Origin: Caccovicinus sp051878975 | GTDB lineage: Bacteria; Bacillota; Clostridia; Lachnospirales; Lachnospiraceae | Direction: 5' to 3' | Assembly: GCA_051878975.1 (NCBI GenBank) | Contig: JBJELD010000053.1 | Span: 1 to 51,127, forward strand | Length of the DNA stretch: 51,127 nt | Shown here: positions 16,633-24,871 of the stretch, piece after piece | Numbering within the stretch: the first letter of the stretch is position 1 | Layout of the letters: every line of letters begins with the position of its first letter | Notes under the pieces: model-generated | The model's database searches: none | What the model was told of the DNA's origin: nothing | Seen by the model: only the letters and a program-made list of their open reading frames with translations | Position numbers and translations under genes: made by a program

Positions 16633-16950
16633 ATGACTTATGAAGAAGTTTTTGCAAAGGCCAAAGAACTGTTTATGAAATCGGATGTGAGCGGGGTGAA
16701 AGAGCATCTTGCATTTCAGTTTAATATTACCGGAGAAGGTGCAGGCGCATTCTATGCGGAAGTAATCGACGGCAAGCTTTATGTGGAGCCATATGAATAT
16801 TACGACCGGGATGCGATTTTTATTTGCTCGGCAAATACCCTGTTTAAACTGGCAGAGAAAAAGCTGGATCCGATTTTTGCTTTTACAATTGGCAAACTGA
16901 GAGTGGAGGGAAGCCTGGAGCAGGCGATGAAGCTGCAGAGCTTCCTGTAA
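16633..16950 (+). CDS. SCP2 sterol-binding-domain-like small protein
   Basis: The 105-residue cytoplasmic protein resembles the SCP2 lipid-binding fold. It contains LAFQFNITGEGAGAFYAEVIDGKL in its first half and ends with FTIGKLRVEGSLEQAMKLQSFL, the typical SCP2 ending in which a small hydrophobic pocket is closed. There is no signal peptide. The start follows GGGAGG. It is the first gene of a five-gene operon with a hydrolase, a condensation-domain protein, a carrier protein and a ligase, so it may bind the lipid or acyl substrate or product. That role is inference. Confidence 0.8.
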   Translation: MTYEEVFAKAKELFMKSDVSGVKEHLAFQFNITGEGAGAFYAEVIDGKLYVEPYEYYDRDAIFICSANTLFKLAEKKLDPIFAFTIGKLRVEGSLEQAMKLQSFL

Positions 16951-16968
16951 AAAGGAGGGGCTTTAAAG

Positions 16969-17919
16969 ATGAAACTTGGAAGATGGATGGCCGGCATTGC
17001 AGCAGCCGGAACAGCGGGAGCTGCCGGCGAATATGCGCTGGCACGGTATTTTCTGCGCCGTACTCTGATCCGCGGCAATGCGAAAACAGAACGGACTCAG
17101 AAAATGGCCGGAACCGACTGGAGCCTTTACATTCCGCAGATTCAGGCATGTAAGGAACGCCTGATGGAGCTGCCGCATGAGGATGTTTTCATTACATCCC
17201 GGGACGGACTGAAGCTGCACGGTCTCTTTTTCGCGCAGGAGGGAGCAAAGCGTGTGGCGCTGTGCTTCCATGGATATACCAGCGAAGGCATCAGCGATTA
17301 TGCCATGATGGCGGAGTATTACTGGAGCCAGGGCTTCAGCCTGCTTTGCGTGGATGAGCGTGCACACGGAAAAAGTGAGGGTACCTACATAGGCTTTGGA
17401 TGCCTGGATCGCCATGATGCGAGAAAGTGGATCGACTATCTGATTGAGCGTGTGGGAGCAAACTGTCAGATCCTGCTGCATGGTGTTTCCATGGGAGGCG
17501 CAACGGTGCTGATGACTTCCGGTCTGGATCTTCCGGAGCAGGTAAAGGGAATTGTCTCCGACTGTGCATTTACTTCTGCATGGGAGGTATTTTCTTCCGT
17601 GCTGAAAACGATGTACCATCTGCCGCCGTTCCCTCTGATGCAGATTTCTGATAAGATGGCGCGTCAGGAGGCCGGCTACGGTCTGGATGAATGCAATGCA
17701 AAAAATGAAGTGAAGAAATCCCATGTGCCGACCGTGTTTATTCACGGTGCAGGAGATACATTTGTGCCATGCAGCATGGTATACGAGCTGTATGCAGCAT
17801 GCGCGGCTCCGAAGGAGCTTCTGGTAATCGAAGGGGCCGGACATGCGGAGGCCTATTATAAAGAGCCGGAGCGTTATCGTGCTGTGGTTCAGACCTGGAT
17901 TGACCGATATTTTCACTAG
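16969..17919 (+). CDS. Alpha/beta hydrolase with N-terminal hydrophobic segment
   Basis: This is a serine hydrolase of the alpha/beta fold, 316 residues. It has an N-terminal Ala/Gly-rich hydrophobic stretch (about residues 7-20), the oxyanion motif FHGY near 100, the nucleophile elbow HGVSMGG (Ser174), a catalytic Asp in HGAGDTFVP and His in EGAGHAEAYY. The arrangement resembles the YqkD/BEM46-like membrane-associated hydrolases. AAAGGAGG precedes the ATG at 16969 and the gap from the SCP2 gene is 18 bases. In the operon it could release or transfer an acyl product from the carrier protein, as a thioesterase would. Substrate unknown. Confidence 0.85.
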   Translation: MKLGRWMAGIAAAGTAGAAGEYALARYFLRRTLIRGNAKTERTQKMAGTDWSLYIPQIQACKERLMELPHEDVFITSRDGLKLHGLFFAQEGAKRVALCFHGYTSEGISDYAMMAEYYWSQGFSLLCVDERAHGKSEGTYIGFGCLDRHDARKWIDYLIERVGANCQILLHGVSMGGATVLMTSGLDLPEQVKGIVSDCAFTSAWEVFSSVLKTMYHLPPFPLMQISDKMARQEAGYGLDECNAKNEVKKSHVPTVFIHGAGDTFVPCSMVYELYAACAAPKELLVIEGAGHAEAYYKEPERYRAVVQTWIDRYFH

Positions 17920-17983
17920 AACAGATCCGGCAGGAACAAAGGGACAAGATCAAGATTGAGATTAAGGAAAGGAAAGCTTTAAG

Positions 17984-19393
17984 ATGAAAACGAGAAAAGG
18001 TTATAAAGTTTACCCGTTAACCGCAGCTCAGGATCTGCACTATTACAGCATGACGGCCTGCCCGATGGAACAGATTCTGAATATTGGCTCCAGTCTGACC
18101 ATTCAGGTGGATCTGGACTGGGATGTAATGAGAGAATCCGTGAAGGAAGCAGTAGCGCGCTGCGAGTCCATGCGAATCCGCTTTGCTTTGGATAAAAAGG
18201 AAAATAAGGTTTATCAGTATATTGTAAAGGAAGACACGCAGCCGATCGAGCATTTTGATTTTTCCGGCTGGAAGCCGGAGCATGCAGTGGCGAAGATGAC
18301 GGAATGGACCAGCACGCCGTTCCCGCGCTATGATACTCCGCTGCATAAGCTTGTGATGATCAAGATGCCGGATGGCTTCCAGGGACTTTATGTCTGCGTG
18401 GATCACATGACCATGGATGCGCAGTCCCTGATCATGTTCTTCCGCGATGTAATTGAGATCTATTCTCATAAGAAGTATAATGCGGTGGATTATCCGAAGC
18501 CGATGTCCTCTTATGTAGAGCAGATAAAGAAGGATCTGGCTTATCAGGCAGGCTCCAGGGCCAGTCAGAAAGACCGGGAATTCTTCCAGAAGCTGATTGC
18601 TTCTTCCGAACCGATCTATACGGATGTATTCGGAAAGTCCAGACTGGAGGAGGAGCGGAAGAGAGAAGGCAATCCGAACCTGCGTGCTGCTACTGTGATT
18701 CCGAAGTCCATGGAGGCGCATTTGCGCAATTTCCATCTGGAAAAAGAACCATCGGCGCGCCTGTTTAAATTCTGTGAGGAGCATCATGTTTCCATGACCT
18801 GCCTGCTGATGATGGGTCTGCGTACTTATCTGCAGAAGGCAAATGATACGGATGATGTGTCGATTACCTCGACCGTTGCAAGACGTGCAACCCTGACAGA
18901 AAAGCGCTGCGGCGGAACCAGAATCCACTGCTTCCCGTTCAGAACGATTGTGCCGCGTGAGGATACCTTCCTGGAAGGCATCTTGAAGATCCGCGACGGC
19001 CAGAACATGCTGTTCCGTCATGCAAACTTCAGTTCTCCGGAATATTTTTATACCCGGACCAAGTACTACAATCTGAAACACGGCCAGACTTATGAAGGTA
19101 TGGCTCTGACCTATCAGCCGCTGGCTATGAAGCATGAGGGACCAGGTCTGGAAAAATTAGGAGATATTAAATATAAGTCGGCCCGTTACGGAAACGGAGT
19201 GGCAGCACAGCCGCTGTACCTGACAGTCAGCCACCATCCGGAGGACGACGGACTGGATTTCTGCTTTGAGTATCAGGACGGTATGGTAACGCCGGAGAAG
19301 CTGCAGGATGTATATTACTATGTCTGCCGGATTCTGTTCCGCGGAGTGGAAGACTGCAGCCGGACCGTCGGCGAGATCATTGACTGGGTATAA
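17984..19393 (+). CDS. Stand-alone condensation-domain (NRPS C-like) acyltransferase
   Basis: The 469-residue protein has the fold pattern of NRPS condensation/acyltransferase domains. The N-terminal KVYPLTAAQDLHYYSM matches the C1 region. The active-site motif, normally HHxxxDG, reads DHMTMDA at residues 140-146, keeping the second His (141) and the Asp (145) but replacing the first His with Asp and the Gly with Ala. Later segments such as TSTVARRATLTEKRCGG fit the C-domain C-terminal half. It is followed by genes for a carrier protein and an adenylate-forming ligase, making a minimal dissociated condensation system. It probably forms an amide or ester from a carrier-bound acyl group. AAGGAAAGG precedes the start. 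Confidence 0.82.
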   Translation: MKTRKGYKVYPLTAAQDLHYYSMTACPMEQILNIGSSLTIQVDLDWDVMRESVKEAVARCESMRIRFALDKKENKVYQYIVKEDTQPIEHFDFSGWKPEHAVAKMTEWTSTPFPRYDTPLHKLVMIKMPDGFQGLYVCVDHMTMDAQSLIMFFRDVIEIYSHKKYNAVDYPKPMSSYVEQIKKDLAYQAGSRASQKDREFFQKLIASSEPIYTDVFGKSRLEEERKREGNPNLRAATVIPKSMEAHLRNFHLEKEPSARLFKFCEEHHVSMTCLLMMGLRTYLQKANDTDDVSITSTVARRATLTEKRCGGTRIHCFPFRTIVPREDTFLEGILKIRDGQNMLFRHANFSSPEYFYTRTKYYNLKHGQTYEGMALTYQPLAMKHEGPGLEKLGDIKYKSARYGNGVAAQPLYLTVSHHPEDDGLDFCFEYQDGMVTPEKLQDVYYYVCRILFRGVEDCSRTVGEIIDWV

Positions 19394-19451
19394 TGATAAA
19401 AGCAGGATCAGAGCAAGCGTAAATCAGAGTGAAAACAGAGAGGGAAAAGAA

Positions 19452-19679
19452 ATGTTTGAAGAATTAAAGAAGGTAATTTGTGAGTATGTAGATGTAAAGC
19501 CGGAAGAGATTAAGGAAGATTCCCGTTTTGTTGAGGATCTGGGCTTTACTTCCTATGATTTTATGAGCATGGTAGGAGAACTGGAAGAGAAATATGACAT
19601 TGAAGTAGATGAACGTGAGGTCGTAAATGTGAAGACGGTCGCAGATGCGATTGCTTATATCCAGTCTCTGCAGGATTAA
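19452..19679 (+). CDS. Acyl/peptidyl carrier protein
   Basis: This is a 75-residue acidic four-helix carrier protein. The phosphopantetheine attachment serine is Ser34 in EDLGFTSYDFMSM, where the usual DSL is TSY. It begins MFEELKKVICEYVDVKPEEI and ends in a typical final helix. The ATG at 19452 follows GAGAGGGAAAAG; longer frames upstream overlap the preceding gene. Given its position between the condensation-domain and ligase genes it is most likely a dedicated carrier rather than the housekeeping fatty-acid ACP, which normally sits with fab genes. Confidence 0.93.
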   Translation: MFEELKKVICEYVDVKPEEIKEDSRFVEDLGFTSYDFMSMVGELEEKYDIEVDEREVVNVKTVADAIAYIQSLQD

Positions 19680-19761
19680 GAGGGGTCCGATGATTCGGAC
19701 AGGGTCAGGAACGCAAAGAAAACCCGATAACCAGGTGTGAGGAAAAACCAGGAGGAGTAAA

Positions 19762-21279
19762 ATGGCAGTTGAAACATTAAAAGACATTGTCCGCTACGCA
19801 GCAGAGCATTACGGTACGCAGACGGCATATCGTTACAAGGTAAACAAAGAGATTGAAGAACGTACCTACGAGGATCTGAATCGGGATACCCAGGCGGTAA
19901 GCCGGATGGTGGAAAGTCTGGGTATGAAGGGAAAGCATATTGCGCTGGTCGGAGCAACCAGCTATCCGTGGATTATCTGCTTTTTCGGAATCACGGGCGG
20001 CGGCAGCGTGGCAGCGCCGATGGATGTACAGCTGCCTGCATCCATGATCTGCGATCAGTTAAACCGGGCAGACGTGGAAATGCTGATCTTTGATGAGGTT
20101 CGTGCCGATCTGGTTCCGGCTGTGAAAGAGCAGTGTCCGCAGATCACAAAGCTGATCTCCCTGCAGGGAAAGCTGGCGGAGGATCCGGAAAGCGGAGTGT
20201 TATCTCTGCCGAAGCTTCTGGAGGAGAACCAGGGAGAGTATGAGGCACAAGTCGATCCGAATCAGCTCTGCACCTTGCTTTTTACCTCCGGAACCACCGG
20301 AAAGAGCAAGGGCGTGATGCTGTCTCATCGGAATCTGTCGGATAATGCAACCTCTCTGGATATGAAGATTCCAGCCGGCACGGTTACGCTGACTCTGCTT
20401 CCGATCAACCATGTATATTGTCTGACTATGGATATTGTTAAGGGCGTCTATATCGGCGTGACCTCCTGTATCAATGATTCCATCATGCGTGTGGCACGGA
20501 ACATGAAGCTGTTCCAGCCGCAGCTGGTACTGATGGTGCCGTTGGTGATGGAGTCTATTTACAAGAAGCTGCGCGATGTGGATCCGTCCATTCCGAAGGA
20601 GCTGGTGGCAAAAGAGGTGTTCGGCGGAAGACTGCATACGATATGCAGCGGCGGCGCTTACCTGGATCCGGACTATGTGGATCGTTTTGCTGAGTACGGC
20701 ATTACTGTGCTGCAGGGTTACGGCATGACCGAGTGCTCTCCGGTTATCAGCACGAATCTTGCCTGGGACAACCGGAAGGGTTCCGTAGGAAAGCTTCTGC
20801 CGAACTGTCAGGCAAAAACGGTTAATGATGAGATCTGGGTGAAGGGCAGCAGCGTCATGATGGGATATTACAAGATGCCGGAAGAGACGGCAGAGACCCT
20901 GGAGGACGGATGGCTGAAAACCGGAGATCTGGGCTATGTGACGGATGACGGCTATGTATATATTACCGGCCGCAAGAAGAACCTGATCATCCTTGCAAAC
21001 GGCGAGAATGTTTCCCCGGAAGAGCTGGAGAATGAGCTGAGCCGTTCCGATCTGGTAAAAGAGATTCTGGTACGGGAAAAGGAAAAGGTGATTGAGGCGG
21101 AAATTTATCCGGATTACGAGTACATAGAAAAGCAGGGTATCACAGATGTACGTGCAGCCCTGCAGGCCTTGATTGACGATTTCAACAAGGAGATGCCGGT
21201 ATACAAGCGGATTTACAGCCTGATTGTCCGGGAAGAGGAGTTCCCGAAGACTGCGGCGAAGAAGATTAAGAGATTCTAG
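19762..21279 (+). CDS. AMP-forming acyl-CoA/acyl-carrier ligase
   Basis: This is an adenylate-forming ligase of 505 residues that activates a carboxylic acid as acyl-AMP and passes it to CoA or, by context, to the adjacent carrier protein. The AMP-binding P-loop is LLFTSGTTGKSKGVMLSHRN near residue 170. A5-type GYGMTECSPV, A7-type WLKTGDLGYV and the A8 hinge ITGRKKNLI follow, and the C-terminal catalytic lysine region is FPKTAAKKIKRF. The A-domain specificity code could not be decided by eye. GGAGGAG precedes ATG 19762. It is the last gene before the terminator at 21308. Confidence 0.9.
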   Translation: MAVETLKDIVRYAAEHYGTQTAYRYKVNKEIEERTYEDLNRDTQAVSRMVESLGMKGKHIALVGATSYPWIICFFGITGGGSVAAPMDVQLPASMICDQLNRADVEMLIFDEVRADLVPAVKEQCPQITKLISLQGKLAEDPESGVLSLPKLLEENQGEYEAQVDPNQLCTLLFTSGTTGKSKGVMLSHRNLSDNATSLDMKIPAGTVTLTLLPINHVYCLTMDIVKGVYIGVTSCINDSIMRVARNMKLFQPQLVLMVPLVMESIYKKLRDVDPSIPKELVAKEVFGGRLHTICSGGAYLDPDYVDRFAEYGITVLQGYGMTECSPVISTNLAWDNRKGSVGKLLPNCQAKTVNDEIWVKGSSVMMGYYKMPEETAETLEDGWLKTGDLGYVTDDGYVYITGRKKNLIILANGENVSPEELENELSRSDLVKEILVREKEKVIEAEIYPDYEYIEKQGITDVRAALQALIDDFNKEMPVYKRIYSLIVREEEFPKTAAKKIKRF

Positions 21280-21307
21280 TGTTCATAAAAGAAATTCAGA
21301 AAGCAGG

Positions 21308-21351
21308 CAGAATCTGCGTCCGGATGGGCAGCAGATTTTGTCTGTTTTTTT
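21308..21351 (+). terminator. Terminator of the acyl/condensation operon
   Basis: CAGAATCTGC pairs with GCAGATTTTG (one wobble) around a 13-base loop, followed by TCTGTTTTTTT. Confidence 0.8.
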
Positions 21352-21353
21352 GA

Positions 21354-21382
21354 TTGCATTTTCCCTTTTGAAGTGGTAGGAT
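21354..21382 (+). promoter_or_regulatory. Promoter of the riboswitch-controlled cbiK-btu operon
   Basis: TTGCAT at 21354 and TAGGAT at 21377 with a 17-base spacer, directly ahead of the cobalamin riboswitch. Confidence 0.5.
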
Positions 21383-21399
21383 AGTGCATATCGAGTTAA

Positions 21400-21600
21400 G
21401 AGCAGACGGTGCCGCTGCTGCCGGAAAAGGCGGGCAGCGGGTAAAAGGGAAACAGGTGCAAGTCCTGTGCGATCTCGTCACTGTAAGTCAGGAGTACATA
21501 AGCTGGTCTGGAAAAAACCAGGACAGTCACTGGGCCAAAAGGTCTGGGAAGGCGCTTATGTATGCAGAGAGACAAGTCAGGAAACCTGCCGGCTGTTGGT
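21400..21600 (+). ncRNA. Cobalamin (B12) riboswitch 1
   Basis: Conserved aptamer pieces are present in order: AAAAGGGAAACAGGTGCAAG, TCCTGTGCGATCTCGTCACTG and finally AAGTCAGGAAACCTGCC. A long variable arm lies between the last two. It precedes an exported chelatase and a BtuFCD-like importer. The 254-base stretch between the aptamer and cbiK contains a GCCAGAG-AAA-CTCTGGC hairpin (21722-21738) without a T tract. Nearer the gene, CCTGA at 21805 could pair with TCAGG at 21839, partly covering the AGGAGG site. This suggests control of translation initiation, but the platform is not certain. High cobalamin should lower expression. Confidence 0.9.
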
Positions 21601-21854
21601 ACAGGAAGAAATTTCCAGGTCACGAGTAATTGGTCGTGCCGGTCTGCAGAGAGGATCTAATATCTGCAGGTTTCTGACTCAGACGGAACAGGGGCTTTTT
21701 GTGCAGAAATGCGTGTACTGTGCCAGAGAAACTCTGGCGGTCATAACAGGATTTTCAGGGCTGCTGCCGGTTTGAGACCGTCTTTTATTCGGAATGGATT
21801 TTCATGCCTGAACAGAATCGATATCATTTTAGTTCGAATCAGGAGGAAACGGAT

Positions 21855-22865
21855 ATGAGAAAATGGGACAAACTGGCAGCTGTTTTTATGTCTGTATCGC
21901 TGGCGGCGGCAGCCATGACCGGATGTGCAGGAAATAAGGAGATCGGGGAGACGACCGCGGCAGAGACCAGGGCGGAGGAAACTGCAGCACAGGCAGAGAT
22001 ATCTGCAGAGGCGGAAGAAAATTATGATACGGGGGATGCTTCATTGGATAATGTAAGAAATCAGGATGGAATCGGAGAACAGGAGCTTTTGGTGATCAGT
22101 TTCGGCACCAGCTACAATGACAGCCGCCGTCTGACCATCGGCGCGATCGAGGATGCTTTAGAAGAGGCTTTCCCGGAGTATTCGGTGCGAAGAGGCTTTA
22201 CCAGTCAGATCATTATTGATCATGTGAAATCCCGTGACGAGGTTTCCATCGACAATGTGAAGGAAGCACTGGACCGCGCGGCGGAGAATGGGGTAAAGAA
22301 TCTGGTTATTCAGCCCACACATCTGATGAACGGGCTGGAGTACAACGACCTAGTACAGGAAGTGGCGGAATATGCAGATGCTTTTGAAGCGGTGGCAGTG
22401 GGAGAGCCGCTTTTGACTTCCGATGCGGATTTTCAGGCGGTAATGGAGGCAATTACCCGTGCAACAGAGGAGTATGATGATGGAGAGACAGCCATCTGCT
22501 TTATGGGGCACGGCACAGAGGCGGATTCCAATCAGGTTTACTCCAGAATGCAGGGAATGCTGACAGAGGCCGGATATGAGAACTATTTTGTCGGTACCGT
22601 TGAGGCAGAGCCGTCCCTGGAGGATGTGCTGGAGGCAGTTCAGGCGGGCAGCTATAAAAAGGTGGTTCTGGAGCCTTTGATGATCGTGGCAGGGGATCAC
22701 GCCAACAACGACATGGCAGGAGATGAGGAAGGCTCCTGGAAAAGAGCGTTTGAAGACGCCGGATATGAAGTGACCTGTCTGGTGCGCGGACTTGGAGAGA
22801 TGGAAGACATTCAGCAGCTGTTCGTTGAACATGCCAGAGAAGCTGCGGACAAGCTGGCAAAGTAA
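21855..22865 (+). CDS. cbiK: Exported CbiK-type sirohydrochlorin cobaltochelatase lipoprotein
   Basis: The protein combines a lipoprotein signal peptide (lipobox AMTGC, Cys24) and a Glu/Ala-rich linker with a CbiK-family anaerobic cobalt chelatase domain from about residue 70. The domain opens LLVISFGTSYNDSRRLTIGA. The metal/catalytic histidines are in ICFMGHGTEAD and MIVAGDHANNDMAG, as in classical CbiK. Cytoplasmic CbiK inserts cobalt into sirohydrochlorin, but this one should be anchored outside the membrane; periplasmic CbiK versions are known. The ATG at 21855 follows AGGAGG. It is the first gene after the B12 riboswitch and precedes a corrinoid-type ABC importer. It could metallate, demetallate or carry a tetrapyrrole, or handle cobalt. 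Confidence 0.88.
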   Translation: MRKWDKLAAVFMSVSLAAAAMTGCAGNKEIGETTAAETRAEETAAQAEISAEAEENYDTGDASLDNVRNQDGIGEQELLVISFGTSYNDSRRLTIGAIEDALEEAFPEYSVRRGFTSQIIIDHVKSRDEVSIDNVKEALDRAAENGVKNLVIQPTHLMNGLEYNDLVQEVAEYADAFEAVAVGEPLLTSDADFQAVMEAITRATEEYDDGETAICFMGHGTEADSNQVYSRMQGMLTEAGYENYFVGTVEAEPSLEDVLEAVQAGSYKKVVLEPLMIVAGDHANNDMAGDEEGSWKRAFEDAGYEVTCLVRGLGEMEDIQQLFVEHAREAADKLAK

Positions 22866-22924
22866 ATAGGTATGCTTTGGATGCACGATCAGGAGGAGAG
22901 AGAAGAAGAGTGAGGAACAGAATC

Positions 22925-24868
22925 ATGCGAAAGAGCCGGTTATCCGCAGTGGTTCTGGCTGTCAGTCTGATGACAGCCGGATGCGGCGGGAGGACGGCAG
23001 CGCCGGTGCCGGAAGCGACATCTGAACCGGTGTCGGGATCGCCGGCCGGGGCGGTGGCCTCCGGTGAGGAGACGATCAGCCCGATGGATGTGGTGGAGGA
23101 GGATATGGTTCCTGTGTACGGGGAATCGATAAAGAACGGTACGTATTCGATTCAGGTGGACTCCAGCTCCAGCATGTTTCAGATCACGGATTGTCAGCTG
23201 ACGGTGCAAGACGGCCGGATGAGCGCGGTTATGACGATGGGCGGCACCGGATATGGAAAGCTGTTTATGGGAACGGGAGAAGAGGCTGCGAAAGCTTCGG
23301 AAGAGGACTGTATTCCTTATGTAGAAAAGGAAGACGGCAGCCACAGCTTTGAGGTTCCGGTGGAGGCGCTGGATCAGGGAATCTGCTGTGCTGCATTCAG
23401 CCGGAACAAGGAAAAATGGTATGACCGGGTCCTGGTATTCCGTGCGGATTCGCTTTCAGCAGATGCTTTTGCAGACGGAACGATTGCGACAGCGGAGAGC
23501 CTGGGACTGAAGGACGGAACCTACACGGCAGAGGTGGAGCTGGAGGGGGGATCCGGCCGGGCCAAAGTGGAATCTCCGGCAGTTCTCCGGGTAGAAAACG
23601 GAATGGTATTTGCGACGATCATCTGGGGAAGTGCAAATTATGACTATATGAAGGTGGACGGCACAAAATATGAAAGGCTGAATGTGGAAGGCAATTCGGC
23701 TTTTGAAATCCCGGTCAGCGGCTTTGACTGGGGAATGCCGGTTATTGCCGATACGATTGCCATGAGCGAGCCGCATGAGATCAGCTACACGCTGCGCTTT
23801 GATTCCGCGACACTGAAAAGAGCAATCGAGCCGGAGCGTTCGATGGAGCTTTCTTATGCCAGTCAGTTTTCTGTGGATTATTATGAAGGCGGCTTTGCGC
23901 TGATTACGGTGAAGGACAGCGGCCGGTTTCTGGTGGTTCCGGAGGGTGCGGAAGTACCATCCGGACTGCCGGAAACGGTTGCGGTCCTTCGGCAGCCGCT
24001 TCAGAATATTTATCTGGCGGCTACCTCTGCCATGGATCTGGTCTGCAGGCTGGACGGGCTGGATGCCGTTACGCTTTCCGGAACGAAGGCTTCCGGCTGG
24101 TATGTTCAGAAGGCCAGGCAGGCCATGGAGGACGGAACAATCGAATATGCGGGCAAGTACAGTGCTCCGGATTACGAGTTGATCCTGTCGAAAGGCTGTG
24201 ATCTGGCGATTGAATCTACGATGATCTATCATACTCCGGAGGTCAAAGAGCAGCTGGAACAGCTGGGTATCCCGGTATTTGTGGAGCGTTCCAGCTACGA
24301 GAATCATCCGCTGGGAAGAATGGAGTGGCTGAAGCTTTACGGTGTGCTGCTGGACAAGGAAGCGCTTGCCGGGCAGTACTTTGCCGAGCAGCTGGAGCGT
24401 CTGGAGCCGGTTCTTGCACAGGAACCGACCGGGAAAACCGCTGCATTTTTTTATATTACCTCCAATGGAGCCGTCAATGTGCGTAAGCCTGGCGATTATG
24501 TGTCGAAAATGATTGAACTTGCCGGCGGCACTTATGTTCCGCAGTTGGAAGAAGAACAGGAAAGTGCGCTTTCTACAGTGAATATGCAGATGGAAGCCTT
24601 TTACGCGGCGGCGAAGGATGCAGATTATCTGATTTATAACAGTACGATCGACGGGGAGCTTCAGACCGTGCAGCAGCTTCTGGAAAAAAACAGTCTTCTG
24701 GCCGATTTCAAGGCGGTGAAGACGGGACAGGTGTGGTGCACGGAAAAGAATCTGTTTCAGGAGACCATGGGACTGGGGGATATGATTCTGGATATCCGCC
24801 GAATGCTGACGGGGGAGACAGATGATCCTGCGAAATTCCGGTACCTGCACCGGCTTGAAGGAGTATGA
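22925..24868 (+). CDS. Binding lipoprotein with two NEAT-like repeats fused to a BtuF-like domain
   Basis: The product is a 647-residue surface lipoprotein (lipobox MTAGC, Cys20). Two related beta-rich repeats follow: residues about 69-180 beginning IKNGTYSIQVDSSSSMF, and about 194-305 beginning LKDGTYTAEVELEGG. Both resemble NEAT-type haem-binding domains in their opening DGTYS and later strands. From about 310 to the end there is a BtuF/FecB-like helical-backbone binding domain. No conserved YxxxY haem motif was confirmed. A GTG at 22910 is an alternative start. The gene lies between exported cbiK and btuC, so it should capture a corrinoid or related tetrapyrrole. It ends four bases before the permease start. 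Confidence 0.8.
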   Translation: MRKSRLSAVVLAVSLMTAGCGGRTAAPVPEATSEPVSGSPAGAVASGEETISPMDVVEEDMVPVYGESIKNGTYSIQVDSSSSMFQITDCQLTVQDGRMSAVMTMGGTGYGKLFMGTGEEAAKASEEDCIPYVEKEDGSHSFEVPVEALDQGICCAAFSRNKEKWYDRVLVFRADSLSADAFADGTIATAESLGLKDGTYTAEVELEGGSGRAKVESPAVLRVENGMVFATIIWGSANYDYMKVDGTKYERLNVEGNSAFEIPVSGFDWGMPVIADTIAMSEPHEISYTLRFDSATLKRAIEPERSMELSYASQFSVDYYEGGFALITVKDSGRFLVVPEGAEVPSGLPETVAVLRQPLQNIYLAATSAMDLVCRLDGLDAVTLSGTKASGWYVQKARQAMEDGTIEYAGKYSAPDYELILSKGCDLAIESTMIYHTPEVKEQLEQLGIPVFVERSSYENHPLGRMEWLKLYGVLLDKEALAGQYFAEQLERLEPVLAQEPTGKTAAFFYITSNGAVNVRKPGDYVSKMIELAGGTYVPQLEEEQESALSTVNMQMEAFYAAAKDADYLIYNSTIDGELQTVQQLLEKNSLLADFKAVKTGQVWCTEKNLFQETMGLGDMILDIRRMLTGETDDPAKFRYLHRLEGV

Positions 24869-24871
24869 GTG

